DNA from: Candidatus Gordonibacter avicola
GTDB taxonomy: Bacteria; Actinomycetota; Coriobacteriia; Coriobacteriales; Eggerthellaceae
Length of the DNA: 64,000 bases
Direction: 5' to 3'
Assembly: GCA_019113915.1 (NCBI GenBank)
Contig: DXGM01000018.1
Coordinates: forward strand, 1 to 64,000
Shown here: in pieces, positions 1 through 9,075 of the stretch
How the letters are laid out: every line of letters begins with the position of its first letter
How positions within the stretch are numbered: position 1 is the first letter of the stretch
The notes under the pieces: model-generated
What the model was told of the DNA's origin: nothing
Database searches by the model: none
What the model saw: only the letters and a program-made list of their open reading frames with translations
Program-made: the position numbers and the translations under genes

Positions 1-1043
1 TGGTGGTCGGCGCCCCAGATGTTGATGAGGTGGTCGAAGCCGCGCTCCATCTTGTTGTAGTGGTAGGCCACGTCGCTCATGAAGTAGGTCATCTCGCCGT
101 TGGCCTTGATGAGCACGCGGTCCTTCTCGTCGTCAAACGCGCTCGACTTGAACCAGGTGGCGCCGTCCTTGACGTAGATGTAGCCCTTTTTGTCCATGGC
201 TTCGAGGCTGCGGTCAACCGCGCTCTTGCCCGTCTCGTCGGGCACGTACAGGCTGCGCTCGCTGAACCAGCACTCGAACGTGGTGCCGAAGCGCTCGGTT
301 ACGCGATGCTGTTCGGCCAGCTCATAGGCGTAGGCGCGCTCGCGGAAGTTCTCCATGCGCTCCTTGGGGTCGGCATCAAGCCACTTATCGCCATCCTCGT
401 CGATGATGGCCTGCGCGATGTCCTTCACGTACGCGCCGGCGTAGCACGCCTCAGGCATTTCCACGTCGCGGCCGAGCAGCTGCTGGTAGCGAACGGCCAC
501 CGACTCGCCGAAGTTGTCCATCTGCGTCCCGGCGTCGTTGATGTAGAACTCTTCGAACACGTCGTAGCCGGCGTGGCGCATGACGCGCGCCGTGGCATCG
601 CCGAGCGCGGCCCAACGGCCGTGGCCCACGTGCATGGGGCCCGTGGGGTTCGCGGAGATGTATTCCAGGTTAATCTTGCGCTGGCCCTCGGGGATGGTGC
701 CGCGGCCGAAGTCGTCCTTCTCGGTGCGCACGGTGGCAACAACGCTTTGCAGCGCCGCCGGGTTCAGGCGGATGTTAATGAAGCCAGGGCCGGCGATCTC
801 AGCCGTCTGAACGAGGTTGTTCTCGGGCAGATGATCCACGATGATTTGGGCAATCTCGCGCGGATTCTTCTTGGCAAGCTTCGCCGAACGCATGGCAACG
901 GTGGATGCCCAGTCACCGTTGGCCTCGTCGCGCGGACGCTCGAGAGCCGCCTCGGGGGCTTCGTCAAGCGCAAGCGAGCCGTCCGCCATCGCCTGAGCGA
1001 CGGCGTCGTTAATAAGCTGTTCGAGTTCTTCGCGAATCTGCAT
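1..1043 (-). CDS. argS: Arginyl-tRNA synthetase, 5' part only
   Basis: Charges tRNA-Arg with arginine in the cytoplasm (class I aminoacyl-tRNA synthetase). The first 347 codons are present; the rest lies beyond the left edge of the window. The N-terminal ArgS domain (residues about 1-110) contains the block GPGFINIRL, and the class I signature appears as PTGPMHVGH at residues 134-141 (HVGH in place of HIGH). The ATG at 1043 was chosen because a GGAAG-type ribosome binding site precedes it and the N-terminus matches the family. It is divergent from the GNAT gene at 1283. A GC hairpin (about 1070-1092) lies in the leader, but no T-box signature is visible. Confidence 0.95.
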   Translation of the reverse strand, partial: MQIREELEQLINDAVAQAMADGSLALDEAPEAALERPRDEANGDWASTVAMRSAKLAKKNPREIAQIIVDHLPENNLVQTAEIAGPGFINIRLNPAALQSVVATVRTEKDDFGRGTIPEGQRKINLEYISANPTGPMHVGHGRWAALGDATARVMRHAGYDVFEEFYINDAGTQMDNFGESVAVRYQQLLGRDVEMPEACYAGAYVKDIAQAIIDEDGDKWLDADPKERMENFRERAYAYELAEQHRVTERFGTTFECWFSERSLYVPDETGKSAVDRSLEAMDKKGYIYVKDGATWFKSSAFDDEKDRVLIKANGEMTYFMSDVAYHYNKMERGFDHLINIWGADH

Positions 1044-1282
1044 GTTTTTCCATCTTCCTTCGGGAAACCAGCCGCCGTGGCCAGGCGGCTCTGTCGTCTA
1101 CGCAATCCGGACAATTCTACCATCTTTTTAGCGGCGCGTCCCTACCTGCTACCCAGGCCACCGCCCTCAGATAGCCTTATGCAGAAAACATCCACACGAC
1201 CTTGCACAAGCTCCGTTTCCTTGAGCGGGCGACGGGCCCTCTGTGGTATCGTAAGCGCGCAAAACGAAGGGAGAAGCGCTTT

Positions 1283-1717
1283 ATGGAAATCCGGTTTACG
1301 CAGAGCAACTTTGACGACGCACGCCACGTGCGCACGCGTGTGTTTATGGAAGAGCAGGGCTTCGAAAACGAGTTTGACGACATTGACGAGGACGCGCGCA
1401 CGATACACGTAACCGCGTACCTCGACGGTGCGCTGGCTGGCTGCGCACGGACGTTTCCCGACTTCGAGCGACCGGAAGAACCTGGGCGTTGGATTTTTGG
1501 CCGGCTGGCCGTGCTGCCTGAGCAGCGCGGCGCGGGACTGGGAGCGGCACTGCTGGCCGAGTCCGAACGACTGGCGCGCGAGGCGGGCGCCACCGAGATG
1601 CACCTCCACGCCCAATGCCGCGTAACCCCCTTCTACGAGCGCACCGGCTACACGCAATACGGCCCTATTGAACTGGACGAACATGTAGAACACATCTGGA
1701 TGAAGAAGAGTCTATAA
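1283..1717 (+). CDS. GNAT family N-acetyltransferase (ElaA/YjcF-like)
   Basis: A 144-residue acetyl-CoA-dependent N-acetyltransferase of unknown substrate. The acetyl-CoA binding motif is visible as LPEQRGAGLGAALL. The C-terminal pattern, FYERTGY followed by ELDEHVEHIWM, is typical of the ElaA/YjcF branch. An upstream in-frame start at 1202 exists, but the ATG at 1283 has a good ribosome binding site (AGGGAG) and gives the usual family length. It stands alone between divergent argS and a complex hairpin that probably terminates it. Confidence 0.85.
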   Translation: MEIRFTQSNFDDARHVRTRVFMEEQGFENEFDDIDEDARTIHVTAYLDGALAGCARTFPDFERPEEPGRWIFGRLAVLPEQRGAGLGAALLAESERLAREAGATEMHLHAQCRVTPFYERTGYTQYGPIELDEHVEHIWMKKSL

Positions 1718-1725
1718 GCTTCCTT

Positions 1726-1800
1726 CACCTGCCAGGTTTGCCGTAGGACAAGGGCTCTGCCCTTGCCTTCAACTACGTTTGACCTGGCAGGTTTGTTTTT
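1726..1800 (+). terminator. Nested hairpin with T-rich tail after the GNAT gene
   Basis: The outer arms ACCTGCCAGGT (1726-1736) and ACCTGGCAGGT (1772-1782) are exact reverse complements. They enclose a smaller palindrome (1741-1767) and are followed by TTTGTTTTT. The arrangement fits a factor-independent terminator for the plus-strand gene, built partly from a repeat seen elsewhere in the window. Confidence 0.5.
1741..1767 (-). repeat. 27-nt palindromic repeat, copy 1 (inverted)
   Basis: Read on the minus strand, this is GGCAAGGGCAGAGCCCTTG followed by a CCTACGG tail. It matches the copy at 50875-50901 at 26 of 27 positions. The core is self-complementary (CAAGGG...CCCTTG). All three copies are intergenic. 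Confidence 0.65.
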
Positions 1801-1807
1801 GCCGAGC

Positions 1808-1834
1808 GGCAAGGGTAGAACCCTTGCCCTACGG
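1808..1834 (+). repeat. 27-nt palindromic repeat, copy 2
   Basis: GGCAAGGGTAGAACCCTTG plus the CCTACGG tail; 25 of 27 positions match copy 3 at 50875. The two differences, C to T and G to A, are symmetric and keep the stem paired. Confidence 0.65.
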
Positions 1835-1859
1835 TCAACCTATGAAGGAACGGTTGTCG

Positions 1860-4800
1860 CTATCGGTGGCGTAAGCGGCGGAAGGCAACAAGGGCTGTTG
1901 CCGCAGCCGCAAGGGCAAGAACGGCAATAGGCAAACCCCAGGGCGCGTCCCCCGTTCCCACCAAAAGCGGCGGCTGACCGGGCGTAGAGGAATCAGGACG
2001 AGCGGGAGGCGTGGGTGTACCCGGCGTACTCGGGCCACCGGGGTTCTCAGGCTTGTCCGGGCTCTCTGGGTTCTCAGGCTTGTCCGGATCACCAGGAGTA
2101 TTTGGCTGATCAGGATTGTCAGGATTGTCCGGGTTGTCAGGATCACTCGGATCGCTGGGATTATCGGGATTGTCCGGGTTATCGGGATCATCGGGATCGG
2201 GGGTATCCGGGCCGCCGGGGCTAGGCGGAGGCGTGAGCGACCTGTCCGTCATCGAAACCTTGGTGACGCGGTTCTCACCAAAAGCCGCCGGTGTATCACT
2301 TACCATAAACTTCACGTCAGTAGCAAGCGCATAGCCTTCAGGAGTTTCAAGTTCTACCAGGCGATATTCCTTACCCGCAACGAACTTCCCCGTTACCACA
2401 TGCGCCGTGTCGCTTGACACCCAGGGGCCCTCCACTACCGTGTCACTCTCGTCAACCACCTGCAGCTTGGCACCAGCGAGGGGCCTCCCTGCGGAATCGA
2501 CCTTCCGAAACTCCACCACTACTTGGGGTTCCCTCCACACGATATCACCGTTCACAATTTGTGCCGTGCCAGAGCCATCATCAAAGCTCTTGAGCTCTGG
2601 CGCACCGCCAGCGCCCACCTTAAACGAAATTTTGATGGGGTTCTTCGACACAAGGCTGCCATCGGGCGCCACACGTTCCTGAATGACGTACTCCTGATTC
2701 ATGAGCACGCCCTTGAAGGTGAGTATGCCGTTTTGGTCGGTGGTTGCCTCCGCGATAAGTTGAAGAGCGGCGCGTTCCTGCGCCGACAAAGAAGCACCCT
2801 GTGGGTGAGGTCCTGCTTTCGCCACGGACTTATACAGGCCATACGTCGACCCCGGCAGCACCTGGTTGGGATCAAGCTCCGACACCTTCTTTATGCTGAT
2901 ATCGGTGCGTATGACATCGTTCACAATAGTTTTCACGACACCAGATGACCCAATAGGCGCGAAACTTGACAACGTGCCGTTCGGCGCGAACACGGCTTTA
3001 TGCACCTCTGACGGTACATGCCCCGCTGGTGTCACGGTTTCCTTCACGTAGTAGGTGTTCCCGCCCTCAAGACCGCGGAAGGTCACGCTTCCGTCTGATG
3101 CACTTGTTGTCACAGCCTCCGATCCATCCGCAAGGTGTGCAGGATTAAGGCACGACTCATCGGTATACACCCTGAACTCGACACCTGCGAGTGGCCGTTC
3201 CGCCTTGGGATCGTCCGAACAGGATTCATTGAAGAGTTCCGTCTTTGTGAACGAAAGCTCGGTCAACTCGTTGAGTATCGGCTCTCCGTCGTTGAGCGCA
3301 ATCGTTTGATTGCGTGTAGTTTGATCAACAGTGAACTCATAATGTGTGCCGTCCACTTGATAGCCCGGCGCAGGTATGGTTTCCACTACGTGATACGTTC
3401 CTGCGGGGACGTTGGGGAACCACAGCTCGCCAGCTTGTGTTGCCGTAGCGGAATGCGGGTTGTGGTTAGAATCTTCGCCCTCAAACGGCGTGCCCGCAGC
3501 CGCCGTCGTACGCGTATCGATAGCGGCTTGCTCCACCCCGCCAACAACAGGACGCAGTTCAAACGTCGCACCCATCAGCGCCGTTGAATTTTTATCCTGT
3601 TTCACCAAGTGCGCCTGGGCGTTGAGCGGTGTGTTGGTAAGGAATGCATCACCCGAGGTCGATTGCACCGCCACCACCGACAAACTAGGCCAGGTATACC
3701 CACCGCTCTCGGGAATGGTAAACGGCTCCGTCATAACCCCTTCGAACAAGAAGTCGCTACGTGTGGCTACCTCCTTGAAATAGTACGTGCCAGCAGGAAG
3801 GCCACAGCGAATCTGATCACCCTGCTTAGCATTGCCGATAGTGCGACTGAACGTACGCTGAGAGCCAATGGTAGTCACCTTGCCGTCATCACCTGAGACG
3901 AAGTGGCCACCCGCATTCACCGGCTCATCGGAACCTTGGAGATACAGGTCAAACGATGCACCAGACAGCGCCTTTCCGCTTTCTGAATCCTGTTTGAAGA
4001 ACTCAGCATGACCCACAATACGCTCGTTGCGCAGAATGAAGGAGTTGCCCAAAACCACATTTTGGAAGGCGCCTTTATCTGCATCACCCTCAAGCGCTAA
4101 GCCATTATGCAGGTCAACCAGCGTCGCCTTGCCGTACTCGTTGATGGTGAACTCGATGACCTGGCTAGCTTCGTGGTTCGCGGTCTTGTAGCCAATCGGA
4201 ACAACAGTTTCAATGAGGCGGTACTTCGCTCCGCGGTCGAGCCCCGCAAAGGTATGCCCCTCCTTGGCCTCATCTACCGTGGCGGTAGTCCACTCTCCCT
4301 GAGAAACGTCCATCCATCCGCCACCGCCATCAGACTTCTGCAGCTTGACCGTAGCGTTTGCAACACCTTCGCCCCACTGGTCGAGCTTCTTCACCGTCAC
4401 GTGCGCGGGGTTGTCTTGCACCGTGAGGGTAGTACCCTCGACGGAGCCGATGCCCTCATCCTTTGACACCTTACCAAACGCATCCACCGTGAACTTCACG
4501 GGATCAAACTTGCTCAAGGTAGCGTCGATTGGGCCGGTATCTTCCACAAGCCAATACATCCCCGCCGGGATGCCATCGAGTTTCCAGGTGAAGACTTGAT
4601 TTGCTTCGTCAATACGCGTACTCAATTCGGCACCATCAAACGCGTTCTTAGCTTTCTCGGCGCTCTGGGAGCCGTCGGCGTTTGCTTTATAGATGCTCAA
4701 CTCAACACCCTCAAGGCTGGGGGCGGTCGTGGTTTTCTTTACCGTAAGTTTGGTGGGAGCGTTCGTGATAGCCGGGGTTACATCGTGCGCGGTGCCCATT

Positions 4801-7800
4801 GGCTCATAATTCACTTTCCACGGCTCCCCCACCTGCCCAGGAGCAACTACACTGAAGTACTTCGCACCCTCGTAGCGCGTATACCCCTCAGATGTCGCCG
4901 TTTCCTCAAGGCCATACTCACCCCACGGCAAGCCGCTGATCGTAAGATCGCCCGAAGCAGCTTCATGCAACTCTGTCACTGGCCCCGAGGCGTTATAGGT
5001 ATAGCTGCCTTCCGCATTCTTGGTGAACGCAAGCGGAACCTTCGGATTCGTCCCAAACCCGTTGGGATACAAAGAGAGTGTAAAGGTAGACTGGCGAGCG
5101 CCCTGATATGTAAGCCCTTTTATTTCGCCATAGGTCTTCTTCAATTGAACAGGCACGTTACTCGTCGTGCGCGCGTTCTTCACCGCCTTGTCCTGGCCCT
5201 GAATGATGGTGGTGCCCTTCGCTCCGGTTGTGAACGACCCCTCCGTCGTGTGGTACTTCGTTTCACCCACCGAGGCCACATCTTCTTTATAGTGATAGGC
5301 GGTATTCGGCTCTAGGCCGTAGAACGATACAAGACCATTCTTGTTCGACACCGCCGTTTTAAGGATGGTCGTTTGATCGTCCTCTTTTGACAGGAAGAAG
5401 CGCACGCCCGACAGCGGTGCCGTTTCTCCGCTGAAGGCATCCACCTTTACCAGCTTGTAAATGGCCTTTTGCGTGAGCCACCCCCACGAACTGGCATCGA
5501 CATCAGCAGAAATAGTATCATCGCCCAACGGCGTGTCACCCATGACAACACTTACCGTATTGGTAACCTTACCGCCAGAGGCAGGGCCGACTATCTTCGC
5601 CTGATATTCCAACACATAGGACGCGGCACCATCGGGCAACTTCACCTTAAGGACAACCTTGTCTTTGGTGGCATCATAGACAAGCTCCTTGCTCCACCCC
5701 GCTGTAACAGCGGCACCATGTCCGTCCTTGATGAAAGCACCCTCGTGTTCGGCATAGTACAGCTGCACCGTGGAAAGGTCGATCTCAAGCGCCTCGTCGA
5801 ATTCGTCCGTGGCCACAGCATTCGTCAGCTGCAGGCCGTTGGGGTTGAGGGCGATGCGGTAGTCAAGAATCCCGTCCTTTTGACGTGAACCGTCAACCGA
5901 CTTTGCGGCGAATTGTTCAGAAATGTCGGGGGTATCCTGCGTGCCAATGCACTCAGCCACTGCCCCACCGTCGGCTAGGTAGCCATCAGAGTCGGCCATG
6001 ACAGTGTTTTTCACCAAGATCCGGAACCCGTCAACAAGCCATTCATTCTGATAGAGCGCTTGCAAAACCGCCTTGTCGAGCGTGAGGGGAAGGTCGATGA
6101 TATAGCATGCCGACGCCTCAGCCGCACCCGTTACGCTGAAATCAACGACCTTGTTGGCGACCCACTGGTCAATAGCCGTCTTAAATTCACTCGTGACATC
6201 GCTCTTTGCGTCGCCTTGTTTCTTTGTCACCTTCACAGACGGAACCTGTGAATTGGTTGCATCTCCGTTGACGAAAGTCCACTTCGAGGCATCAATCGTT
6301 GTCTTTTCAGCTCCAGATGAATCGACAACATGCGCTGTAATCGCCTTCAAGTCATCAGCCATGGTTAACTCTGTGTTGGGCATCTGGTTACCATTCACCG
6401 TGATGTAATAATGTAAGTACCCGGTCGATTCGCCCTTCATATCAACCACGGTGTAGTTGCTCGTCTTGGTGAGGAAGGCGTTTTTGAACGTGCGTTCGGC
6501 GCTATCCGCGGCCTCATAGGTGTGTCCGGGAGCCGTTACCGCGAGATTCGCCGTGTTCCTATAAGTGTGATCTTTGTCGTTCTCGCGCTGGAAATTGAGC
6601 GCCTGGCTTTGATAGGCTATCTCGATGTCGTTGAGTTCATACTGCGCCCGTTTGAAGGTAAACCTCATCGCGTGGGTGTCTGGGTCGAAGGAGAAAACAG
6701 TAACCAACTCGTCCTTCGTGAGAGATGTTCCCTTGTGCGTAACCTTAACCGAATCCAGCAGAAGATCCTGGTCGAAGGTGCCATCTTCCTGAAGTCCCAC
6801 CACATCGGTGATCACGCCCTGCGTATAGTCCTCCGAGCGGGTGGAAGGCTTGATGATCCAGTCAATGACGCCGGTATGCTCATCATACGTGGGTGTGTCC
6901 TTGTCCAAGTAGGCAACGTTGAAGTTTGTACTGATATCGAACTTGGTATCGTTTTCTCCCGGGCCGGGCCCGCCCGTCGGCCAGTCATACGCCATCCACG
7001 CCTGGTTGGGGAAGGTGATATCCACCTTTTTATCGCTGTCACCATCAACGGCGATGTCCGTCTCAAACGTGATACGTTGCTCGGTGCTCACCACTCCGTC
7101 GAAGTGGATTTCCAACAACGTCGTATTATCTGGGGTTTCGATAGTTTTCACGGCGTAGGTGCCACTGGGCGCAGGATTGGGAGTTGTGTCATACACCTTA
7201 TCAAGAGGAACATCATTAACTTTCAGCGTTCCATTCCGATAGGTGGCACGTGCGTCAAGCCGATCAAATACCACGACGTTTTGGGCCGCGCCAACGCCGC
7301 CCTTATTGATAATGATATCCCAAGAGATAATGCTGCTGTTCAGCGGTTGCCCCGACTTGGAAATACCGAACTGTGGTACCGTCACACTCGCTTCCGCTCC
7401 CTGTTCAGGCGGCACCACAACTTCAGAATTCTGAGGTGATTCCATCTTCACGCTGTTTGCCACCTGCTGTTCACTCTTCGCAGTAGCGTTCAGCACCGCC
7501 TCATTCACCTTGGTTTTCACCGTGATGTCATATGGCGCCACCGCAGTCGAATCGTCGGGGAAGGTATAGGAGAAGGTGCCTCCGTGCACGTCGGCGGGCT
7601 TAACAAGTTCCGCGCCATCGGGCCCGGTCACGCTTGTGACTGCTAGTTCATTCTCTTCGAAGGTGTCTGTGACGGTAATACCTTTAAGAGCGAGGCCCGC
7701 AGATGCGGGCTCGCTTCCTACTGTGATAGTCCACGTAATGCTATTGTCGTCCTTGTTGTATGTGCCGTGCTTTTCCATCCCCTCAAGTTTTGGTGAGGTA

Positions 7801-8651
7801 GGAGGCACCTTAAACGTATAGGTTGTACCCCCATTTTGGAGAAGCCACGGCACCTGGGTGGTGTCGGTATCCTTGAGTTGGTCTTTATCCAGCTTGAACG
7901 TGGCACCTACCCCACCAAAGATGGATACGTAGCCCTTGTCAAGGTTCACCGTATCGGTGAAAACCACCTTGAAGAACGCTTTTCCCTGGTCATCCTTTTC
8001 AATGGTGTACGTTGCAATTGCCAACCCAAGGGGTGAATAAATGGTTTGCGGCGCTTTGTTTTCGTCGACTATAAAGATGCTCGGCAGCGCATAGCGATAG
8101 TAGTCACCCGCCTTGATTTCTCGCGTAAGGTCCGGCGATTCATCATCGACAAGAATTTTGAAAATAACCTCCATATACAGGTTATCAATAGAGGCAAACG
8201 GCACGGTGGAGAAATCAAAAACCTGGGCCTCGTCCGTTCCCGTGTTTGATATGTCGTGGGACACACCGTGCACGTCTTGGTAGGAAAACGCAGCAACGCC
8301 CAAAAGAAGTTGGTCGAGGTCATGCGTTTTGTCCGGATCACTGTTCGTCCCCGACTCCAAGTCGAACGGAAGTTCAGACGTCTCTACCTCAGCCTCTTGC
8401 GCCTCGCCTTCATTCAGATTGTTTTCATTCGGCTCAACAAGGGGCGCTCCTTCCTCAGAAGCGAAGAGGTCGTCAGACTTTTCCGATAACGGGGGCTCAG
8501 GAGAAACTTCCCCCTCGTGCGAACCCTGAGGCCCCGTACCTTCTTCGGTCACATCGCTGGTACCGCTTTCCGGCATATCGTCAGCGGGAGCCACATCGGG
8601 CGAAGGCGCCCCTTCCGTCCCACCTTCCCCTTCTTCTGTGCTTGGAAGCAT
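1860..8651 (-). CDS. Giant Cna-B/SpaA-type surface adhesin, main reading frame
   Basis: A 2,263-residue open frame for a cell-surface protein, probably an adhesin or pilus-like fibre. Residues 1-110 are acidic and low complexity. Residues about 130-1060 resemble Ig-like collagen-binding/SdrD-type adhesin modules (SITWTITV is typical). From about 1060 to 2130 come roughly nine Cna-B-like domains with the usual lysine start and Y.V.E ends, for example near 1063, 1163, 1299, 1415, 1545, 1678, 1795, 1915 and 2042. A Pro/Asp/Asn wall-spanning tail (2138-2215), LVGTG at 2230-2234, a membrane segment and RRLRHR complete a sorting-signal layout, with V in place of the LPXTG proline. No signal peptide occurs in this frame; it lies upstream in another frame across a G9 tract. 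Confidence 0.85.
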   Translation of the reverse strand: MLPSTEEGEGGTEGAPSPDVAPADDMPESGTSDVTEEGTGPQGSHEGEVSPEPPLSEKSDDLFASEEGAPLVEPNENNLNEGEAQEAEVETSELPFDLESGTNSDPDKTHDLDQLLLGVAAFSYQDVHGVSHDISNTGTDEAQVFDFSTVPFASIDNLYMEVIFKILVDDESPDLTREIKAGDYYRYALPSIFIVDENKAPQTIYSPLGLAIATYTIEKDDQGKAFFKVVFTDTVNLDKGYVSIFGGVGATFKLDKDQLKDTDTTQVPWLLQNGGTTYTFKVPPTSPKLEGMEKHGTYNKDDNSITWTITVGSEPASAGLALKGITVTDTFEENELAVTSVTGPDGAELVKPADVHGGTFSYTFPDDSTAVAPYDITVKTKVNEAVLNATAKSEQQVANSVKMESPQNSEVVVPPEQGAEASVTVPQFGISKSGQPLNSSIISWDIIINKGGVGAAQNVVVFDRLDARATYRNGTLKVNDVPLDKVYDTTPNPAPSGTYAVKTIETPDNTTLLEIHFDGVVSTEQRITFETDIAVDGDSDKKVDITFPNQAWMAYDWPTGGPGPGENDTKFDISTNFNVAYLDKDTPTYDEHTGVIDWIIKPSTRSEDYTQGVITDVVGLQEDGTFDQDLLLDSVKVTHKGTSLTKDELVTVFSFDPDTHAMRFTFKRAQYELNDIEIAYQSQALNFQRENDKDHTYRNTANLAVTAPGHTYEAADSAERTFKNAFLTKTSNYTVVDMKGESTGYLHYYITVNGNQMPNTELTMADDLKAITAHVVDSSGAEKTTIDASKWTFVNGDATNSQVPSVKVTKKQGDAKSDVTSEFKTAIDQWVANKVVDFSVTGAAEASACYIIDLPLTLDKAVLQALYQNEWLVDGFRILVKNTVMADSDGYLADGGAVAECIGTQDTPDISEQFAAKSVDGSRQKDGILDYRIALNPNGLQLTNAVATDEFDEALEIDLSTVQLYYAEHEGAFIKDGHGAAVTAGWSKELVYDATKDKVVLKVKLPDGAASYVLEYQAKIVGPASGGKVTNTVSVVMGDTPLGDDTISADVDASSWGWLTQKAIYKLVKVDAFSGETAPLSGVRFFLSKEDDQTTILKTAVSNKNGLVSFYGLEPNTAYHYKEDVASVGETKYHTTEGSFTTGAKGTTIIQGQDKAVKNARTTSNVPVQLKKTYGEIKGLTYQGARQSTFTLSLYPNGFGTNPKVPLAFTKNAEGSYTYNASGPVTELHEAASGDLTISGLPWGEYGLEETATSEGYTRYEGAKYFSVVAPGQVGEPWKVNYEPMGTAHDVTPAITNAPTKLTVKKTTTAPSLEGVELSIYKANADGSQSAEKAKNAFDGAELSTRIDEANQVFTWKLDGIPAGMYWLVEDTGPIDATLSKFDPVKFTVDAFGKVSKDEGIGSVEGTTLTVQDNPAHVTVKKLDQWGEGVANATVKLQKSDGGGGWMDVSQGEWTTATVDEAKEGHTFAGLDRGAKYRLIETVVPIGYKTANHEASQVIEFTINEYGKATLVDLHNGLALEGDADKGAFQNVVLGNSFILRNERIVGHAEFFKQDSESGKALSGASFDLYLQGSDEPVNAGGHFVSGDDGKVTTIGSQRTFSRTIGNAKQGDQIRCGLPAGTYYFKEVATRSDFLFEGVMTEPFTIPESGGYTWPSLSVVAVQSTSGDAFLTNTPLNAQAHLVKQDKNSTALMGATFELRPVVGGVEQAAIDTRTTAAAGTPFEGEDSNHNPHSATATQAGELWFPNVPAGTYHVVETIPAPGYQVDGTHYEFTVDQTTRNQTIALNDGEPILNELTELSFTKTELFNESCSDDPKAERPLAGVEFRVYTDESCLNPAHLADGSEAVTTSASDGSVTFRGLEGGNTYYVKETVTPAGHVPSEVHKAVFAPNGTLSSFAPIGSSGVVKTIVNDVIRTDISIKKVSELDPNQVLPGSTYGLYKSVAKAGPHPQGASLSAQERAALQLIAEATTDQNGILTFKGVLMNQEYVIQERVAPDGSLVSKNPIKISFKVGAGGAPELKSFDDGSGTAQIVNGDIVWREPQVVVEFRKVDSAGRPLAGAKLQVVDESDTVVEGPWVSSDTAHVVTGKFVAGKEYRLVELETPEGYALATDVKFMVSDTPAAFGENRVTKVSMTDRSLTPPPSPGGPDTPDPDDPDNPDNPDNPSDPSDPDNPDNPDNPDQPNTPGDPDKPENPESPDKPENPGGPSTPGTPTPPARPDSSTPGQPPLLVGTGDAPWGLPIAVLALAAAATALVAFRRLRHR
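2036..2222 (-). repeat. Tandem short repeats encoding the Pro/Asp/Asn cell-wall tail
   Basis: Repeats of 9 to 18 nt with units such as GGATTGTC and CGGGTTGTC encode DPDNPDNP-type residues of the adhesin tail. Such tracts can change length by slippage. This is a coding low-complexity repeat with no spacers, so it is not a CRISPR array. Confidence 0.7.
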
Positions 8652-8776
8652 TGAAATAGCTGCCCCCCCCCAGCGCCGTATGCCGCGAGCGGCTGGAGGA
8701 TGGCGTTATTGCAGGTGATTACCAGCAGGAATGCGAGGATGAGTGAGAAAGCGTTGCGGGCGGCGTGGCGGTGCAT
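8549..8776 (-). CDS. Signal-peptide exon of the adhesin, out of frame with the main ORF
   Basis: The frame starts at ATG 8776 after an AAGGGA ribosome binding site. It encodes a textbook signal peptide: basic start MHRHAARNAF, hydrophobic core SLILAFLLVI, and a likely cleavage region near AAYGA. At codon 36 it enters nine G residues (8671-8663 on the minus strand) and then continues out of frame with the adhesin to a stop at 8549. Adding one G, or losing two, would join it to the 1860-8651 frame as GGG-AAIS-MLPS and restore a secreted protein of about 2,305 residues. In this state it encodes a 75-residue dead-end product. Confidence 0.75.
   Translation of the reverse strand: MHRHAARNAFSLILAFLLVITCNNAILQPLAAYGAGGGQLFQCFQAQKKGKVGRKGRLRPMWLPLTICRKAVPAM
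8663..8671 (-). repeat. Nine-G homopolymer at the adhesin frame junction
   Basis: Nine consecutive C on the plus strand, read as G9 in the gene. It sits exactly between the signal-peptide frame and the adhesin frame. The length rule follows from the frame: 3n+1 G residues (7 or 10) join the frames and 9 does not. It is a candidate slipped-strand phase-variation tract; a sequencing error at a homopolymer cannot be excluded. Confidence 0.7.
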
Positions 8777-8984
8777 ACAAGTTCCCTTCGGCTGCGTTTG
8801 AGCGGTCTTTCGGCAGGATAGTCAGCTCAGTTTATGCCACCCGGATGTCTAATAAAATGCGTTCAATTATTACTAGAACCCCAGATCAACCATTGACTTT
8901 TCCCGTACAGCCACCGACCGCAGCGCGCTCAACGCCACCCACACACCCTGCTTCCCATAGCACCAGGTATTTCCCTCCCCCTCA

Positions 8985-9017
8985 ATACCAAAAAGCCCCC
9001 GCCGAAGCAGGGGCTTT
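8985..9017 (-). terminator. Terminator of the arginine deiminase operon
   Basis: On the minus strand, AAAGCCCC and GGGGCTTT form a stem around a ten-base loop, followed by TTTTGG. It lies about 60 bases after the stop codon of the carrier gene, the last gene of the operon. The rest of the 300-base gap to the adhesin start shows no other clear feature. Confidence 0.75.
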
Positions 9018-9075
9018 ACGAGGGCTTATCTCAGCGATGCTACTCGCACACCAAGTACCATCATATCGCGAAGCG

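Noticed and set aside
1044..1282. T-box riboswitch before argS
   Set aside because: The conserved T-box and antiterminator sequences are absent; only a simple GC hairpin is seen.
2036..2222. Possible CRISPR array
   Set aside because: Short GGATTGTC-type units have no spacers and encode the Pro/Asp tail of the adhesin.
8649..8651. ATG 8651 as the true adhesin start
   Set aside because: The resulting protein would have no signal peptide although the rest is clearly a surface protein, and a perfect signal peptide lies upstream in another frame.
2015..8659. Many plus-strand open frames opposite the adhesin
   Set aside because: They lack ribosome binding sites and protein-family features, and mirror the codon structure of the long minus-strand gene.
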